Of a stretch of 64,000 bases of DNA, positions 55,284-64,000 are shown piece after piece. A model generated the notes under the pieces. That model did no database searches and had not been told where the DNA came from. It worked only from the letters and a program-made list of their open reading frames with translations. The position numbers and the translations under genes are program-made. The stretch comes from Lunularia cruciata. Its lineage: Eukaryota > Streptophyta > Marchantiopsida > Lunulariales > Lunulariaceae. Where the stretch lies: positions 5,213,001 through 5,277,000 of the forward strand of contig OX419756.1 in NCBI GenBank assembly GCA_948567375.1, read 5' to 3'. Each line of letters begins with the position of its first letter. Positions within the stretch are counted from its first letter, which is position 1.

Positions 55284-55940
55284 ACCCTCTATGTTCCCAA
55301 GATGAATCTAAACACTCAAACATGCTTTTTGTTGCTCTCAAACTCTTCATGCATGAGATCTCCACTCTGTAGAATTGACCTTTCCTCACAATTTCACTCA
55401 GATCTCTCAACTAGTATGTGACACTCGTCTAAAATTTTGCACACGTGATCACAACTCCAAGATGTGCCTCCCTGCAAAATTTCAAATCTTTTCATTTAGC
55501 TTTTTGTCCTAGACACTTTTCTATTCAGCACACATATTTCAGATTTGGTCTAGAAACCACCCCCTTAACTTTAGAAACTCATAACTCCTTGCGCAAAAAA
55601 TGATCTCTCTCTAATTTTTATGGAAGAAAGTAGGATACAAGGCACTTAATGTTCTTGTAAATTTTTACGACAATTCATAGATAATTGGAGAAATGTCAGA
55701 CTCTGTAAAATTTTCCAGAGAGCATGCTATTGCGGGAGCAGTTTACCCTATCAACTTTCAAAAATTCTAACCTAGTGTGCATAGTAGCTCCTACAACAAT
55801 TTCAAGTGTGCTAACTGAAAGATAACCCAAGCTATTATGTGTAGAAATTTCAAGTCCAGATCTCAAACTTGACATTTTGCTCAAAATCACCTTAATCTAC
55901 AAAATCTTCAATCCACCTCACACAATCTCTCCAAATCCTC

Positions 55941-56111
55941 TCATGTGTACAAGATATAAAAAATCACTTCAAAGATATCATTATAAACTATAGTGTATAC
56001 AAATGAATCTTGGTTCTCTAACATAAGTTCAGCTTTCTCCTCTCCTAATGTTCTCTCCAAGTGAGCTCTCATAGCCTCTTTCTGCCTAATATAGAATTGA
56101 ACACGGAACAT
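55941..56111 (-). CDS. Copy D short leader ORF
   Basis: Homologue of 26,471-26,641, starting MFRVQFYIRQKEAMRAHLE and still open to its stop after 56 residues, while gag-pol of the same element is decayed. Confidence 0.65.
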   Translation of the reverse strand: MFRVQFYIRQKEAMRAHLERTLGEEKAELMLENQDSFVYTIVYNDIFEVIFYILYT

Positions 56112-56152
56112 TATCCTGCCTTCTAGAGAGCTGCCGGCAACAGAACCAAAAA

Positions 56153-56843
56153 TGTGAGCTGGCTTGTCTCTCACTCAGGATGAACCTCCAATGGCTATTA
56201 TGGTAGCGCACCATGGACTAAGAAGGCAAGGAACCCCAACTCCATCATACTCCTCCAAGGCTAACACTCCAAGACTCAAGACATTGCTCACTAGAGAACT
56301 CAATGAGAGAGAGATAGTTGCAAATGAAATGATGATGAGTACCTCCTCACCCCTTGTTTATATACTTGTGAAATAGTAATGCACCAAATTTACTACTTAC
56401 TGAAGTAACTCAAGTTACTAGGCTAAAAGTAAAGTAAAGTCAAAAAGTAGAAATAAATATCCATTCACATGGGCATATTTCACTAGCATGTGATCTTATC
56501 TTGACCCAACCACTAAGTCAAAGATTCCTTCATATGGGCTATCCTTGGACTATAGAAGAATCCAAAACAAAAAGGCTTGCGGGCCCAAGAGTTCTCAACT
56601 CTTTTCTCAAAGCCAAACACCTAGGAATAATACCAAGTCAACACACTAGAATCCAAAGTAGTGGTGCTCATCTTTTCCACCTCCTCTAAAGTAAGGTCCC
56701 CTCTATCTTAGTTATGATTAACTCTAGCTAATCATGAATAATGTAGAACCATCTTTTATCTCTATATAAATAATATCTCTCAAGTACCTGTAATACCAAG
56801 CTAAATATCACAATACCACACACATGCACAAATAGGTATTATA
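56153..56843 (-). repeat. 5' LTR of copy D
   Basis: 691 bp, minus orientation, ending on the plus strand with GGTATTATA instead of GGTGTTACA. It is more diverged from the intact element's LTRs than these are from each other. Confidence 0.92.
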
Positions 56844-57709
56844 GTCCTAAATGTACTTGACCTATAAATAGTTCATTCTTTATATGGTATAGATTGCACA
56901 CATGCGACTTAAAAGGGGGCTCCATAGCACCTGGCCTCCTGATCTTTATCCATCATAGGGTATACCATATACTTAGAATAGATGGCTATCTGGAGTTAGA
57001 GGGACCTAACTGCTAGCTAGGGGAGCAATTGTGGCACTTTAGAGTCTATGTATGACTTATGTGTGTGTTGTGCTTCTATAGTGTATGATGTTGATAGCAA
57101 TGTATGTTGTGTGTGATATATATACGCATGACCGCTGTCATGCCATTTGTAGTGTTACATCTAGATTACTCGGACATTGGAGTTCCTGTGATAGTATGTA
57201 GAGTTATTTTAGTAGTTTCTTAGAGACTACTTTCAGACGGTCATATTTGGTGTTTAGGGTATTGACTTCATGGTGGGGCCCACCATCACTTTCCACTTTG
57301 CACAGTTTGCACTGTTGAGTGTGCCGTTAGCGGGAGCATTAGGGTTTCAGACCTAGCTCAAGTCCAAGGGGTATACTTTTGGAATGCAGCTCCAGAGAGC
57401 TCACTTCTCTGATGTTGAGCCTTCAAGTTCTTGGCTATGGTGGATAGAGGCCAGCAAGTATCACTTGGATTCTCTATGCTGGAGTGGGTGTGGCTTGGCT
57501 GTAATCAGTGCCTAGTTGTTGGCAGTTTATAGAGTGATAGATCAAGTATTGAGTTGAGTTGAGTTGAGTTGAGTTGAGTTGAGAGTGGTAAACAATCTAA
57601 TTATTGTGGCACTTTAGAGTCTATGTATGACTTATATGTGAGTTGTGCTTCTATAGTGTATGATGTTGATAGTGATGTATGTTGTGTAGCAATGTATATA
57701 CACACAACA
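56844..57709 (+). repeat. 3' end of family B copy C with X-Y-X
   Basis: Starts at the last codons of the PHD finger (GTCCTAAATGTACTTGA). A 160-bp untranslated tail, a G-rich tract (57,015-57,029), X (57,028-57,132), CGC, Y (57,136-57,602) and X again (57,603-57,709) follow. The order is the same as at 43,175-43,836 though clearly older, so X-Y-X is a family feature and not an accident of one copy. (GAGTT) is expanded to six units. Confidence 0.85.
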
Positions 57710-58009
57710 AAGAAGAGGGAGATGCACCATGGTGTCTAGTGTTGCTACTGTGTCCTCAAGTCTACAACAATATACATGATATTGAATCCTAAATGGACTC
57801 AATGACCACCATAGGGCCACTTGCTCTCATCCAAGTCTTGGTGCCTAATACCGCTAGAGAATATAGGTCACTACAATAAAAACTCAGTCTACTTCATATC
57901 CACTCCTCTTTTGCCCAACTAATAACAGGCCTATCATCATGGACAAATTTGTTCAAAGCACTCATCAAAGGGTCAAATGACCAAGTGTAATGATAGGGTG
58001 GATAACACC

Positions 58010-58765
58010 ATGGAGCAGGAGTTGGATAGTTTGAAGAAGAGTGCAGCAGCGAAAGATCAAGCATGGCAGAGAGAGTTGGCAGCAAGGCAAGAAGAAGAGG
58101 AATGATTACAAGAACTTGTCAGGAGCATGGAAAGGCAAAGCATGCAATATGCATAGGAGAAGAAGATGCTCGCTGCAGAATACGAAGACGAGTTGAAGAT
58201 GTATCCTGAGGAGTTGAAGGTAGAGTGCTCTCGAATATATGCATCGGAATCAGTAGGGGAAGTTGCAGGGAAGTTAAGAGAAATTTTAAGCACAGAGGCT
58301 GAGGGGAGATTGGAGGAAGCTTGCCTACATGAGTTGAAGTTACTTGTGCAAGAAACTCAAAAGAGGAAAGCCAAGGATGTGGACATGAACACCTTATTGA
58401 TTCGATTGAGGGAACGTGTAGATAGGAAAATGTTAGATGTAGAGAACAATGTTAGTCTTAGACTAGATTTAGTCAATTTGGAGTTAGAAAAGATTTGGAA
58501 TAGTGTGACAATAGAGAAGAAACCCGATATCGCAAAAGTAGGAATTCAGGTGTCATTGGACTTGATAATTGACACATTAGAGAAGAGTGGGTCAGGAGAT
58601 AGAGATTTAGATAAGTCACTCTTGAGCTCTATTGTAGTTCCTAGTGTAGAAGTCATAGAATTAGTGAAGGAATTGGTAGAATCAGCTAAACCCAAAGAAG
58701 GCGAAGTATTAAGAAGATCATCGGGTTTGGAAGCCGATGATGAGGTAAACATTGGATTGGTGTAA
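58010..58765 (+). pseudogene. C-terminal part of the ORF within the family E LTR
   Basis: From ATG at 58,010 the frame reads a heptad-rich, strongly charged protein (MEQELDSLKKSAAAKDQ ...), two stops near 58,103 and 58,153, then about 199 open codons: coiled-coil (LQEL, KKMLAAEYEDELK, EELKVE) followed by an amphipathic region with SLDLIIDTLEKSGSGDRDLD and VEVIELVKELVES. The last block recurs, decayed, in the solo LTR. No known domain is recognised. Confidence 0.6.
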
Positions 58766-59561
58766 GTATCAATTTTGAGATAGGAAGAGGCAGATATGAA
58801 AAGATAGACTGTCACTTGGGATCTGCAAGTAGGAAGAGATTTTAGGAAGCGGTGCATAGGTAGGCAAGTCTACTGTTTGCTTCAGTATTTAAGTGGAGCA
58901 ATCGCAGTACAATGTTATTCAGTATTCACATTTTTGAAGATAGATAAAGCAAAGTGTTGTTCTTAGTACTCGTTGCTTTAGCTTAATTCTGATTGTCAAT
59001 TTTGTGTTTGTGTTTGTGAGTGTGTGGAGAATTCCGAAGAGCAAGTCAATGTGTTTGTGGATGTTGGAATTTGCAGCCTTGATCTTTATTCTGTGTGTTT
59101 GATCCTGAGTGAAGTGCATCAGAGCAATGCCTTGACAGATCTGAGAGGAATTGTAGTGTTGGTAGTATTCTGCATTTGTGAGTGCAGCATGAAGTTGATG
59201 TGAAGCAATTTCAATCGAGGAAGTTGTGCCTTCAGTGGAGGGGTGGAACACAAGTCTGAGGCAAAATCGTTCTTTTCAATGAAGTGCCATCTTTGGGAGA
59301 ATTTGAATCATCACACTCAAGAGTTATTTGGACAGAATTTGCTATGATGTGATTATGTGTGTATTCATGACAAGTTGTCAAGATTGTGAGCTTGTTACTC
59401 TCTTCTGGGTGTAGTTTCTACTTGAGAGATTAAAGAAACAATAAAAAAGAACTGCAATTGGGACTTTTGACTTTGTATTTGACTAATTCTAGATAGTATC
59501 TCTACGGGAACAAACTTTACTTACCCGATTACCACAAAAGTGATATTTGCCAGGTTGTCAC
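58766..59561 (+). other. LTR end of family E, non-coding
   Basis: About 800 bp with no sense ORF, the best-conserved part of the family E LTR between copies. It is likely the promoter and 5' untranslated region of the element. No clear TATA box was singled out. Confidence 0.45.
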
Positions 59562-59601
59562 AAGTTGCTAGACTTAGGAAGGACTTTAGAGAGCGGATGG
59601 G

Positions 59602-59817
59602 ATGGATGCACCGGGAGGCCAATTTCCCGCACCTAGCTTTCCATTCTCAAACCCATTCCACATCAAGGTTATGTACATCCAGCGTGAGCAAATGAGGGTA
59701 TCGCTAGTTTATCACTTTGGTGCAGAATTCATGGACAGAGTGATGAACTCACCAAACCTGGTGATTCTACCTGTGGTGATATATGATAGAGAGAGGGATT
59801 TGACAATCTATATTTGA
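59602..59817 (+). CDS. Family E leader ORF 1
   Basis: About 71 residues starting 39 bp after the LTR end. Its second half (FHIKVMYIQREQMRV ... FGAEF ... PVVIYD ... IYI) aligns with the leader ORF of family A. It is open to its stop in an otherwise damaged element. Function unknown. Confidence 0.6.
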   Translation: MDAPGGQFPAPSFPFSNPFHIKVMYIQREQMRVSLVYHFGAEFMDRVMNSPNLVILPVVIYDRERDLTIYI

Positions 59818-59856
59818 CAATCTATATAGAATCTATATACATTCTATTATGATAAT

Positions 59857-60060
59857 ATGGATATGAATGTCCTAAATCCTCTCCCTTTCAACACTCAAGT
59901 AGAAATCCGTTATGTCGTGAGGTCGAAAGTGAAGTTTAGAGATTTTGTTGTTAGGAATTTTGGTGAGGAGTATTATCAACAAGTGATAGCTTTTGAGGTC
60001 CCAATGGTAGTTCCGATAGCTTGTGCGCCTTCCAAAGTGATTATATTGACTCTATATTGA
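59857..60060 (+). CDS. Family E leader ORF 2
   Basis: About 67 residues just after leader ORF 1. VEIRYVVRSKVKFRDFVV, then NFGEEYYQQ and VVPIA follow the same pattern as leader ORF 1 and the family A leader ORF, which suggests a tandem duplication of one small gene. No stop or frameshift. Confidence 0.55.
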   Translation: MDMNVLNPLPFNTQVEIRYVVRSKVKFRDFVVRNFGEEYYQQVIAFEVPMVVPIACAPSKVIILTLY

Positions 60061-60092
60061 AGTAGACATTAGCAATTGAGTGTTGTAGGAAC

Positions 60093-61180
60093 CATGGATC
60101 CGCAATTGCAAGAGTTGGTGCAGGGAATGCAAGGGATGTTGAATGAATTTTGAGAGATTAAGATGACCATGGAGACATTACAAAGTCAAGTGCAGATCCT
60201 CAGGAACGATCAAGCCATGCAAGAAGAAGAGCCATCTCAAAACCCAGTACCTACGATTGAAGTACTTGGAGAGGCACCCGTGCCTATGAACCCTATTAAT
60301 GATGGAGCCACACTGCTACTCCGGATGAAGAAGACCTGCAACATTGAGCCTTACAAGGGGCAGCATTCGATGGGAGTAGTGGAAAATTAGATCTTGAGAA
60401 TGAATCAATATTTCCGATTGTTCTCAATATAGATCACAGAGCATGCTGCAGGCGTGTTTGCATGTGGGCACTTGACCAATAAAGCCCTTGCATGATATGA
60501 TGCTTGAGAACGATCTATGTTGGCAGAGAGAAGGGAGGTCACATGGACAACAATGCAAGAAGGACTGCTGAAGAATTTCCAATTGGTGGATCCTGTGCAA
60601 ATGGCTCAAACCCGACTATGGGGATTGAGACAAAAGAATAGCACACAAGAGTATGTGGAGGCATTTCTGGATCTACAAGTTGCAATTACCAACATGAGTC
60701 CAGCAGAGGCTCTCAACAATTTCAACGAGGGTTGAAAGTGCGGATTCGCCAAGAAGTCATGGTGCAAAATCCTCACACGGTATTTGAAGCCATTGCTTGT
60801 GCGCAAAGAATAGCAGGAGCATTAGGTGGAGGTGAAGGAGTAGCTCCACCTCAACATTATCGGGCAGAAATGCCACACATGGGTGGACCAGTACCAATGG
60901 AATTGGGCAACCTTTGATTCAGGGATCAAGGAGCACGACCGCTTCAACGGGAGCGGGGACGGGTAGAAGAATAAAGAGATGGAGTCCCACGAGGAGAAGT
61001 GACTCAAGGAGAACAACACCATTGTTACAATTATGGCCGTATTGGGCACATATCTACCAACTATTGCACTTGTTTTCCTAGAGGCCCTCGGCCTTCGTTC
61101 AGGCGATCTTTGAATAACATGGAGAGGCACATTGAAGAGGAGGAGGTGGAAATCACTTTGGAAAATGAAGATCACTAGTA
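60093..61180 (+). pseudogene. Family E Gag
   Basis: Starts MDPQLQELVQGMQGML. The typical gag segment (RLWGLRQKNSTQEYVEAFLD, then NNFNEG/KVRIRQEVMVQNPHTVFEAI) lies at 60,600-60,800 with a stop at about 60,733. A zinc knuckle near 61,025 reads CYNYGRIGHISTNC, with the second Cys changed to Tyr. There are several further stops (60,150, 60,388, 60,430-60,510). Confidence 0.8.
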
Positions 61181-61244
61181 AATGTACCTCGTGGCCTTAC
61201 TAGCTCAATAAGGAAGCAGAGAAGCAAGGGAAGGAAGAAGAATA

Positions 61245-61600
61245 ATGCGCAAAGATCCCGAAAGGCAACCCTCACAATTCATTGTCATGAATGGAATGCT
61301 AGAAGGTAATCAAGTGAGAGTATTAATAGATCCGAGAGCAACAAAGAATTTCTTGTCTCGTTGTGTTGCAATAAGATTGGGAATGGATCTAGAGAGAGAT
61401 GGAAGTGAAGAAGTAGAGTTACCAAATGGGCAAACTGAGAAGATTGAATCATTACCTAGACGGGTAACCCTCTCTGTAGGAGAATATCAGGAAGCAATTG
61501 AGTGGCGAGTGATACAATTAGCTCGTTATGATGCAATTTTAGGCATACCATGGATGGAGCAATACAACCCTATGGTGGATTGGAGGAAGAAAGTAGTGAG
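61245..61600 (+). pseudogene. Family E aspartic protease, active site damaged
   Basis: Fits a gypsy protease: VLIDPRATKNFLS stands where LIDSGATxNF is usual, so Ser-Gly of the catalytic triad is Pro-Arg. The C-terminal AILGIPWMEQYNPMVDW is typical of the family. The Asp is kept. Confidence 0.8.
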
Positions 61601-61870
61601 AACCAACCAATGGTCAATCAATTGTAGAGAAGGATGTGTACAAAACTGCCTTTCAAACCAAGTATGGCCACTTTTAGTATCTTGTGATGCCTTTTGGCCT
61701 CACCAATGCACCTGCCACTTTCATGAGTCTAATGAATGACATATTTTGTCCATACTTGGATAAGTCTGTTATTGTCTTCTTGGATGATATCTTAGTATAC
61801 AGTAGCATGATGACAGAACACAAGCAACATCTACGAGAGGTCCTCCAGATTCTAAGACAAAATCAGTTGT
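61601..61870 (+). pseudogene. Family E RT core fragment
   Basis: Only about 90 codons of RT remain: a shifted piece resembling KTAFQTKYGH, then [18 protein letters not shown] and [13 protein letters not shown] with the catalytic Asp pair. The fingers before it and everything after it (thumb, RNase H, integrase, polypurine tract) are deleted, and the LTR follows directly at 61,871. Confidence 0.85.
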
Positions 61871-64000
61871 TGTGGTGGCCACATTTTTTGTTTTTTTTCA
61901 AAATAAAGGAGAAGAAGTGTATAGAGAAGTCGGATTGTGCCAGTATGGCCAAAGAAAGCAAAGAAAAGAGTCTTCAGGATGAAACCTAAAGTAAAGTGAC
62001 TTCGGGTCATAAGGTGAAGTACTCAGAAATGCCCTGTCAGCATACAACCCAAAGTAAATTGTCTTTGTATCGGGGGGAGCTCACCCAAGGCAAAGGCAAT
62101 CTAACCACCTTTCATCGGGGCAAGAAATTCAAGAAGGGGCCATTTAAAAATTGGCAGCCTATACGCACAAAGGTTTATTGACAGTGATAGGTGCATGCTG
62201 GAGGTGTGATTTCTTGGTAGAAACTCAAAGTGACAAAAGACAAAGAAGTGCAACTCTATAAAAATCAAACTTGCAACGACAAAATGTCAAGTAATTTTCC
62301 TTTGCCATTGAAAAGTCATCTTGTAGGTGATCGAGGAAAGGGAAATAGAGTTGGGATTGTGTTAGTGCGCAAGGGAGAAGTCGCGAGAGTGAAATCAAGA
62401 GAGAGGGAGAAATTAGAAGAGATGGGAGGAGGAAAGAAGAACTCCAAATTCGCAGTGAGAAATCATGTGATTCGGAGGTTAAACGTGATAGCAAGGATCG
62501 AGGTCTTGAGCCAACTTTGGATCACATTTCTAGCATGGAACAAGAATGTAAGCTTTCCAAGATTCATGACAGAAATCATCAAGAGTAAGTGTCTTGAGGG
62601 ACCCAAGGAAGAAGGGAAGAGAGGAAATCCGGCTCGCTGGACAGAGTCGGATTGGAGACTCGTACTTAGGAAGGAGGCAGGCTAGGAGCAGGGAGCCACA
62701 TTCTTGGGGAAGGGAGAGATAGCTCAAGAGACTCAAGAGGTGAGAGACGCTTTCTCGTCGAAGAGAACGAAGAATGAGTATAAGGTTGAGAGTTACAAGG
62801 ATCCATTGAAGAGAGGGATCGTTAGTGCTCTCATGGCAATCTTGAAGCCAGAGAGAACAACTTATGTGATGAAGCACCAAGCAGTGTTCTTCCATAAGTT
62901 GTTTGCAGGAGAACCTATAAATTGGGCGAGGTGCTTCCATGGGAGGATGAGACAAATGGTGTGGAATTTGCAGGATAAGTCGCCTCCCCACTACATCGTG
63001 TTGTTTGCAACACATTTTTACCTCGGGTTGAATTTGCTCAACTTGGCGGAGCAAAACAGAATGGTGTCTCACTTCCATCCCGACTTGAGAAGAGAAGCCG
63101 ACATGGAGGAACAGCAGTACATTCTCCAAATCCGGAGCACGGATGAGTACTACATGAAGACGGGTAAGAGCGTGGAGATAGAAGCTAGTACTCCAAAATC
63201 AAAGAAGAGGGGTCGGCAAGTGGAAGCCAAAGACATCAAGAAACCTCAGAAGATGTAGAGAAGCAACCCAAGGCAAAGTATGATGGTAATTGAGTTGGAG
63301 GATGAAGACTCAGAAGAAGATGCCGAGGTCAAAATTGAGGACTTGGAACATGAGGAGGAGCCTGAGCTAATGCTGCAGAGTGAAGATACGAGCAGTGAGA
63401 GTGATGAAGGGGGAGAGATGACATTGGTGCCGGCTGCTGATGAATAGGAAGAAGAAGTGCAAGCCGAGATGGAGGCCAAAGACAACACACAGTTGGAAGA
63501 CGAAGTAACTGTGCCCAAAGAAAAGAAGATCGTGGTACAGCAAGGAGTTTGCTTGAGATGTAAGGCAAAGTGTGAAGCGGGGCCAAGTAAAGTGAAGGAA
63601 GAGGTAGGAGAAAGCTCGGGAAGTGAAGCATCAATTCCGATACGAAGACTGCAGAGGAGAAGGTGAGTATTGGGTGAAGAAGAGGTAAGGAAGGAAATTT
63701 CTATGCAGGAAAACACAGTTGTGAGAAATGGAGTGGAGTACTTGTAGGAAATCGTGTGCCCATTATTGGTGAAGTTGGAGCACAAGAAGAGGGAGATGCA
63801 GTCAACATGTTTGGAGGTGAAGACTATGTTGCAGGTGTTAGCGCAACTAGAAGAAGAGAACTCGGAGTTGAAGAGGAGTATAACCTGAGGTGAGGAGGAA
63901 AGAGAGGTAATACGAGCGGAGGCAGTAGAGAGAAGTCAGGTCATTGAAGACCTGAAGAGAGAAGTGAGTTATCGGGAGGATCTTGTGAGGAAGAGTGACA
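61871..64000 (+). repeat. 3' LTR of family E, running off the window
   Basis: Starts TGTGGTGGCCACATTTTTTG, like the LTR at 16,666 (minus) and the solo LTR at 51,950 (minus). It is at least 2.1 kb here and includes the large ORF described next. The family's LTR end is not reached. Confidence 0.75.
61947..64000 (+). pseudogene. Large ORF inside the family E LTR, N-terminal part
   Basis: From 62,230 to the window end one frame persists for about 590 codons with six stops (62,683, 63,256, 63,447, 63,664, 63,745, 63,886). Order: basic start with LTTFHRGKKFKK (upstream, about 62,098), NVIARIEVLSQLWITFLAWN and WTESDWRLVLRKEAG, a central domain (KHQAVFFHKLFAGEPINWAR ... PPHYIVLFATHFYLGLNLL ... SHFHPDLRREADMEEQQ), a long acidic region, a Cys cluster (CLRCKAKC) and a coiled-coil. 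The copy at 14,236-16,570 (minus) shares all blocks. I do not recognise the family; some plant elements carry unclassified 'putative plant transposon protein' ORFs of similar style. Confidence 0.65.

Larger units (their letters stand above)
48209..56843 (-). mobile_element. Family A copy D, minus strand, lacking its 3' LTR
   Basis: On the minus strand: 5' LTR (56,843-56,153), leader ORF (56,111-55,941), zinc-knuckle ORF (about 55,283-54,819), Gag, protease, RT, RNase H, integrase. It stops at 48,209 within the last codons of pol. The polypurine tract, 3' LTR and neighbouring copy C sequence were deleted together. A family E solo LTR (50,046-51,950) splits its RT. The outer flank at 56,844 is GTCC, matching the copy C sequence GTCCTAAATG. 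Confidence 0.9.
57710..59562 (+). repeat. 5' LTR of a family E element, left part missing
   Basis: The right end GGTTGTCACA (59,562) and the preceding 650 bp match the solo LTR at 50,046-50,700. The left end TGTGG is not found; the LTR is cut at or near 57,710 by copy C. It includes an ORF segment at 58,010-58,765. The first 17 bp after copy C (AAGAAGAGGGAGATGCA) also occur at about 63,783 in the 3' LTR, hinting that copy C landed inside the LTR ORF. Confidence 0.7.

Overview
This window reads as nuclear DNA of a land plant, most likely a non-seed plant such as a fern or lycophyte. The main clue is one spliced gene at about 10.2-12.4 kb. It carries the metal-binding and NSE motifs of a microbial-type terpene synthase (MTPSL), a family known from non-seed plants and absent from seed plants. 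The placement is an inference; nothing in the window names a species. Almost everything else is Ty3/gypsy-type retrotransposon DNA, with one small plastid-rRNA-derived insertion near 6.4 kb.

Layout. 1-1.71 kb: 3' end of a decayed element of family A. 1.71-10.1 kb: AT-rich DNA with no recognisable gene, a plastid 16S rRNA mosaic (6.26-6.63 kb) and minor tandem repeats. 10.19-12.38 kb: the terpene synthase gene. 12.4-14.2 kb: AT-rich, empty. 14.2-57.7 kb: a deep nest. The oldest layers are a truncated family E element on the minus strand (14.2-18.7 kb) and an old copy (C) of a methyltransferase-bearing element, family B. C is split by a younger family B copy (B1, from 19,347). B1 is split by a very young, intact family A element (25,738-33,552) and by another B copy (B2, from 33,923). 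The distal parts of C carry a family A solo LTR (45,985-46,675) and a large minus-strand family A copy (D, 48.2-56.84 kb), and D holds a family E solo LTR (50,046-51,950). 57.7-64 kb: a family E element on the plus strand, running off the window.

The remarkable system is family B. In B2 one reading frame of 2,449 codons (35,659-43,005), broken by stop codons but by no frameshift, reads Gag with zinc knuckles, aspartic protease, a complete C5-cytosine DNA methyltransferase (motifs I, II, III, IV with Pro-Cys-Gln, VI, VIII and X), then an in-frame UAG followed by CAG CCA (the CARYYA readthrough context), then reverse transcriptase, RNase H, DDE integrase and a C-terminal C4HC3 PHD finger. The element thus combines a DNA-methylation writer with a likely histone reader. 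Its ends are also odd. Target junctions with a 4-bp duplication show that it starts with repeat Y and ends with repeat X, with X-Y-X at the 3' end: a split direct repeat as in PAT/DIRS elements, but with a DDE integrase.

Family A (Tat/Athila-like primer site, 1,608-codon gag-pol) and family E both have a short related leader ORF just after the 5' LTR. Family A has a further zinc-knuckle ORF before gag. Family E has very long LTRs that contain their own large ORF with a coiled-coil tail.
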